Shown here piece after piece: positions 6,492 to 8,579 of a stretch of DNA of 8,579 nt (positions are counted from its first letter, which is position 1; the number at the start of each line of letters is the position of its first letter). The DNA lies in NCBI GenBank assembly GCA_025980355.1, contig JAICXR010000114.1, forward strand, positions 1-8,579. The letters run 5' to 3'. A program made the position numbers and the translations under genes. The notes under the pieces were generated by a model. The model did not search any database. It worked only from the letters and a program-made list of their open reading frames with translations, and was not told where the DNA came from. This DNA comes from Chloroflexota bacterium (lineage in GTDB: Bacteria > Chloroflexota > UBA4733).

Positions 6492-7373
6492 CTATCCTAG
6501 CCCGGGCCGATAGGTCCGTTCGACGACCTGCCCCGGCTGCCCGACGACGCCCTCTGCCTGGCCGTTGACGGTCGCGCTGACGCCCCCGGCATTGCCATAG
6601 CGGACGGTAATGAACTTCGTACCGTCCCACGTTTTCGTCGTTCCTGGTAACAGTGTACCTTCAAACGCGATCTGGCCGTCTACCGTCACCCGGAGCCAGC
6701 TATCGCTGGAGGCGCGGAGCGAGAGGACCACCGGTGCCGCCTGGGTGGGCGTGGGTTTCGGTGTCGGCGAGGGCGGCGGTGGGGCCGCCGTCGCGGTCGC
6801 TCGGACGGGCGCGGCGGTCGGCGCCGCCGTCGGCTTCGCGACGACGGCCGCACCCGTCGCCGTCGTCAGCGCCGTTGGCGATGGCGGTAAGGTCGGGATG
6901 GGCGTGACCGTCGGGAACGGGATGGCCGTCGCGGCGAGGGTCACCGGGGTGGGCGAGGGCGCGGCCGCGAAGACGCTGGTGGAGCGGGAGGCGGTGAACT
7001 CGCTGTATTGGCGGAAGATGAAGGCGATGAAGGCGACCAGCAGCACCAGCACCAGCGCCCCGGCCAGGGCGCGCGGGTTCGGGCCGCGCCAGACCGGCGT
7101 CGAGATCTGCTGCGGTGGGCGGCGGTGTGGTGGCTGGAAGGAGCCGCTTTGCTGTTCCAGCGCGCCGATCAGCTCCTCGGCGTCCAGCCCCAGGAAGGTT
7201 GCATAGTTGCGAAGGAAGCCGCGCACGTAGACCGGGGCCGGCAGGTCGGCGAAGCGTTCGTCCTCCAGCGCCCGGATGTAGGCGGCGCGGATCCGCGTGC
7301 CCTGGGCAACGTCCTCGATCGACAGGCCGCGGGCTTCCCGCGCTTCGCGTAATTGTTGACCCAGTTCCGCCAC
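6492..7373 (-). CDS. rodZ: RodZ-like membrane protein with N-terminal helix-turn-helix
   Basis: The 293-aa bitopic membrane protein has RodZ architecture. Residues 3-72 form an HTH_25/Xre-type domain (LREAREARGLSIEDVAQGT, then IRALEDERFADLPAPVYVRGFLRNYA, the classic RodZ block). A basic juxtamembrane stretch (83-101) precedes one transmembrane helix (102-120). A Pro/Thr/Ala-rich linker without charged clusters follows (about 136-213), then an extracytoplasmic beta-rich domain (214-293) resembling DUF4115, with SDSWLRVTVDG and a GTTKTW turn. RodZ connects the cytoplasmic MreB cytoskeleton with the wall-elongation machinery; no mre genes are visible here. The GTG start at 7373 is set by GGAGG (7381-7385) 7 nt upstream; the nearby ATG overlapping that site is out of frame. 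It is the first gene of the operon, 9 nt before yajQ. A regulatory role of the HTH cannot be excluded. Confidence 0.88.
   Translation of the reverse strand: MAELGQQLREAREARGLSIEDVAQGTRIRAAYIRALEDERFADLPAPVYVRGFLRNYATFLGLDAEELIGALEQQSGSFQPPHRRPPQQISTPVWRGPNPRALAGALVLVLLVAFIAFIFRQYSEFTASRSTSVFAAAPSPTPVTLAATAIPFPTVTPIPTLPPSPTALTTATGAAVVAKPTAAPTAAPVRATATAAPPPPSPTPKPTPTQAAPVVLSLRASSDSWLRVTVDGQIAFEGTLLPGTTKTWDGTKFITVRYGNAGGVSATVNGQAEGVVGQPGQVVERTYRPGLG
6735..6959 (-). repeat. low-complexity Pro/Thr/Ala linker coding region
   Basis: This part of the rodZ-like gene encodes roughly residues 139-213, dominated by P, T, A and S with imperfect PTP, PTAAPTAAP and PSPTPKPTPT units. It is a probable flexible spacer across the cell envelope and not a tandem DNA repeat, because the codons vary. 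Confidence 0.7.
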
Positions 7374-7412
7374 CGCCTCGCCTCCATCGCGGCGAACCCG
7401 CGTAGCCGCGCT

Positions 7413-7441
7413 ATTCTACCGACGTACTCCCGGCCGGTCAA
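7413..7441 (-). promoter_or_regulatory. sigma70-type promoter of the rodZ-accA operon
   Basis: On the minus strand, TTGACC (7436-7441) and TAGAAT (7413-7418) each match the -35 and -10 consensus at five of six positions and are separated by exactly 17 nt. Transcription would start near 7406, giving a leader of about 33 nt that holds the GGAGG site before GTG 7373. It is the only near-consensus promoter I found in the window and sits where the six-gene operon needs one. Confidence 0.75.
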
Positions 7442-7463
7442 CGCCAGTAGGCCGCCAGACCGG
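7434..7463. promoter_or_regulatory. possible operator: inverted repeat over the rodZ -35 box
   Basis: CCGGTC (7434-7439) and GACCGG (7458-7463) form a perfect 6-bp inverted repeat with an 18-nt spacer; the left arm overlaps the -35 hexamer. The position would suit a regulator of the rodZ operon or the divergent holA gene, but a 6-bp GC-rich repeat can easily arise by chance here. Confidence 0.25.
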
Positions 7464-7506
7464 GGACCATCCGGTGGGAGATCGGCCCTCCTGGTATCCT
7501 GCCGGT

Positions 7507-8523
7507 ATGCTAGCGCTCTTCCACGGCAGCGACGCCGCCCTCTGTGACGAGCAGGTCGCGCGCGTGGTGGCGGCCGCCAGGGAGGCCGACCCTGCGGTCG
7601 AGGTGAGCCGGTTCGACGGCGAGGCGGTGAGCGCGCAGGCCCTGCAGGGGGCGCTCACCACGTTCTCCCTCTTTTCGGCCGCCCGGCTCGTCGTCGTGGA
7701 CGGCATAGCCGCCCGTTTCCAGAAGGACGAAGGCTTGCGCACGGCGCTCGGCGCGGCGCTGGCGGCGTTGCCGGGTGGCCTGGACGTGGTCTTCCGGGAG
7801 ACGCGCGACCTCGGCGCGACGCATCCCCTGGCGCACGCCGTGCGGGCGGCCGGCGGCGAGGTGACGGCTTGCGGCCAGCTCACCAGGCGCGACTTTCCCG
7901 GCAAAGTGTTGAAGGTCGCCGCCGAGCTGCAGATCGCCATCACGCCGGAGGCGGCGGCGATGCTGGCGGACCGTTGCTTCGTGGAGCTCGAGGTGGACGG
8001 CCGGAAACGCTTCGGCCCGGATCTGACGAAGGCGCGCACGGAGCTGCAAAAGCTGGCGACCTTCGTCGGCGCCGGGCGCACTATCGAGAAGCGGGTCGTC
8101 GCGGCGCTGGTGGATGAACCGTTCGAAGCGGTATTCGCCTTCACCGACGCCCTGGCCGCGCGCCAGCTCGCCCGCGCCAACGCCCTGCTCGATCAGTTGC
8201 TCGCCCGTGGCGAGGTGCCGCAGATCGTGTTCGCCAACGTCGTCCGCCAGTTCCGCCTGCTGCTGCTCTGTGCTGCCGGCCAGCGCGAGCGCGGCGAGAC
8301 GGAGTTCCTCCGACGGGGCGAGTTCCATCTGCGCGATTTCCAACTGCGCAACCTGGAACGCCAGGTCGACGCCTTCCCCTTGCCCCGGTTGCACCAGATC
8401 TTCGACCTGCTGCTGCGCACCGACGAAGCGATCAAGACGGGCCGGCTGGACGCCGATGCCGCCCTGCGGCTCCTCTGCGCCAGCATCTGTTCCGGGGCGG
8501 ACCTGCTCCCGGAGCCGGACTGA
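7507..8523 (+). CDS. holA: DNA polymerase III, delta subunit
   Basis: The 338-aa product is the delta subunit of the clamp loader, the part that opens the beta sliding clamp during replication. The N-terminus LALFHGSDAALCDEQV (2-17) matches the family's LFYGxDxFL-type opening, FSLFSAARLVVV (53-64) matches the conserved L-FF-S-RRLVVV block, and domain II/III features follow: an ARTELQKLATFVG segment, then FAFTDALAARQLARANALLDQLLARGEVPQIV from about 210, and a VRQFRLLL helix. As expected of delta, no Walker A motif is present. The length is typical (E. coli 343). ATG 7507 fits the family N-terminus but has no Shine-Dalgarno; a GTG at 7474 with GGGGA 7 nt upstream would add 11 residues. It is divergent from the rodZ operon. 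Confidence 0.88.
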   Translation: MLALFHGSDAALCDEQVARVVAAAREADPAVEVSRFDGEAVSAQALQGALTTFSLFSAARLVVVDGIAARFQKDEGLRTALGAALAALPGGLDVVFRETRDLGATHPLAHAVRAAGGEVTACGQLTRRDFPGKVLKVAAELQIAITPEAAAMLADRCFVELEVDGRKRFGPDLTKARTELQKLATFVGAGRTIEKRVVAALVDEPFEAVFAFTDALAARQLARANALLDQLLARGEVPQIVFANVVRQFRLLLLCAAGQRERGETEFLRRGEFHLRDFQLRNLERQVDAFPLPRLHQIFDLLLRTDEAIKTGRLDADAALRLLCASICSGADLLPEPD

Positions 8524-8579
8524 ACCTACGCCCACACCGCGCTTAGTGCGATATTCGCCGCCCGGCGGCCGGGGTCTGC

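Noticed and set aside
5394..6500. 368-codon + strand open frame opposite rimO and yajQ
   Set aside because: It spans two real minus-strand genes and their junction; its composition is that of an antisense shadow and it contains no recognisable motif.
7169..7441. 90-codon frame starting inside the rodZ promoter
   Set aside because: It begins in the -35 box, overlaps the rodZ 5' end in another frame and encodes an Arg/Ser/Pro-rich shadow sequence.
7510..8535. 341-codon minus-strand open frame opposite holA
   Set aside because: It is complementary to holA for its whole length, and holA has clear family motifs on the + strand.
8557..8569. GCCGC-CCG-GCGGC hairpin after holA as a terminator
   Set aside because: The stem is only 5 bp with a 3-nt loop and no T-tract follows; such GC palindromes are expected by chance in this DNA. 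Nothing else was recognised in 8524-8579.
1..8579. Mobile element, CRISPR array, tRNA, rRNA or toxin-antitoxin content
   Set aside because: No terminal inverted repeats, transposase motifs, regularly spaced long repeats or RNA-gene signatures were seen; the genes are mostly housekeeping in type.

Overview
This is an 8.6 kb, GC-rich chromosomal stretch of an ordinary free-living bacterium. It carries nine recognisable protein-coding genes (one cut by the window edge) and no sign of mobile DNA, CRISPR, tRNA or rRNA. The high GC, the frequent GTG starts, the Thr/Pro/Ala-rich linker in the RodZ-like protein and the gene order would fit a Chloroflexota lineage such as Thermomicrobia. That placement is an inference and is not proven by the sequence.

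Layout. The right end (7507-8523, + strand) is holA, the delta subunit of the DNA polymerase III clamp loader. It is divergent from a compact six-gene minus-strand run: rodZ-like (7373-6492), yajQ (6482-5985), rimO (5969-4599), pgsA (4602-4045), accD (4034-3111) and accA (3114-2134). The junctions are 9, 15, -4, 10 and -4 nt, so this is almost certainly one transcription unit. A near-consensus sigma70-type promoter (TTGACC, 17 nt, TAGAAT) sits just upstream of rodZ. The operon links cell shape (RodZ), ribosome modification (RimO), acidic phospholipid synthesis (PgsA) and the first committed step of fatty acid synthesis (AccD/AccA carboxyltransferase). In short, it is a membrane and growth operon with a nucleotide-binding YajQ protein inside it.

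Left of the operon, a weak hairpin after accA separates it from a small VOC-fold (glyoxalase/dioxygenase-like) protein (2072-1647). A 175-nt gap follows, holding three phased CTGCTCA direct repeats. Next come a Tat-type exported ferritin-like protein with a full set of candidate di-iron ligands (1471-665) and an uncharacterised conserved-looking protein that runs off the left edge (608-1).

I see no wholly new system. The most interesting points are the altered active-site signatures in AccA and AccD, the phased repeat cluster upstream of the exported ferritin-like gene, the unknown gene paired with it, and the shared sequence at two operon junctions.
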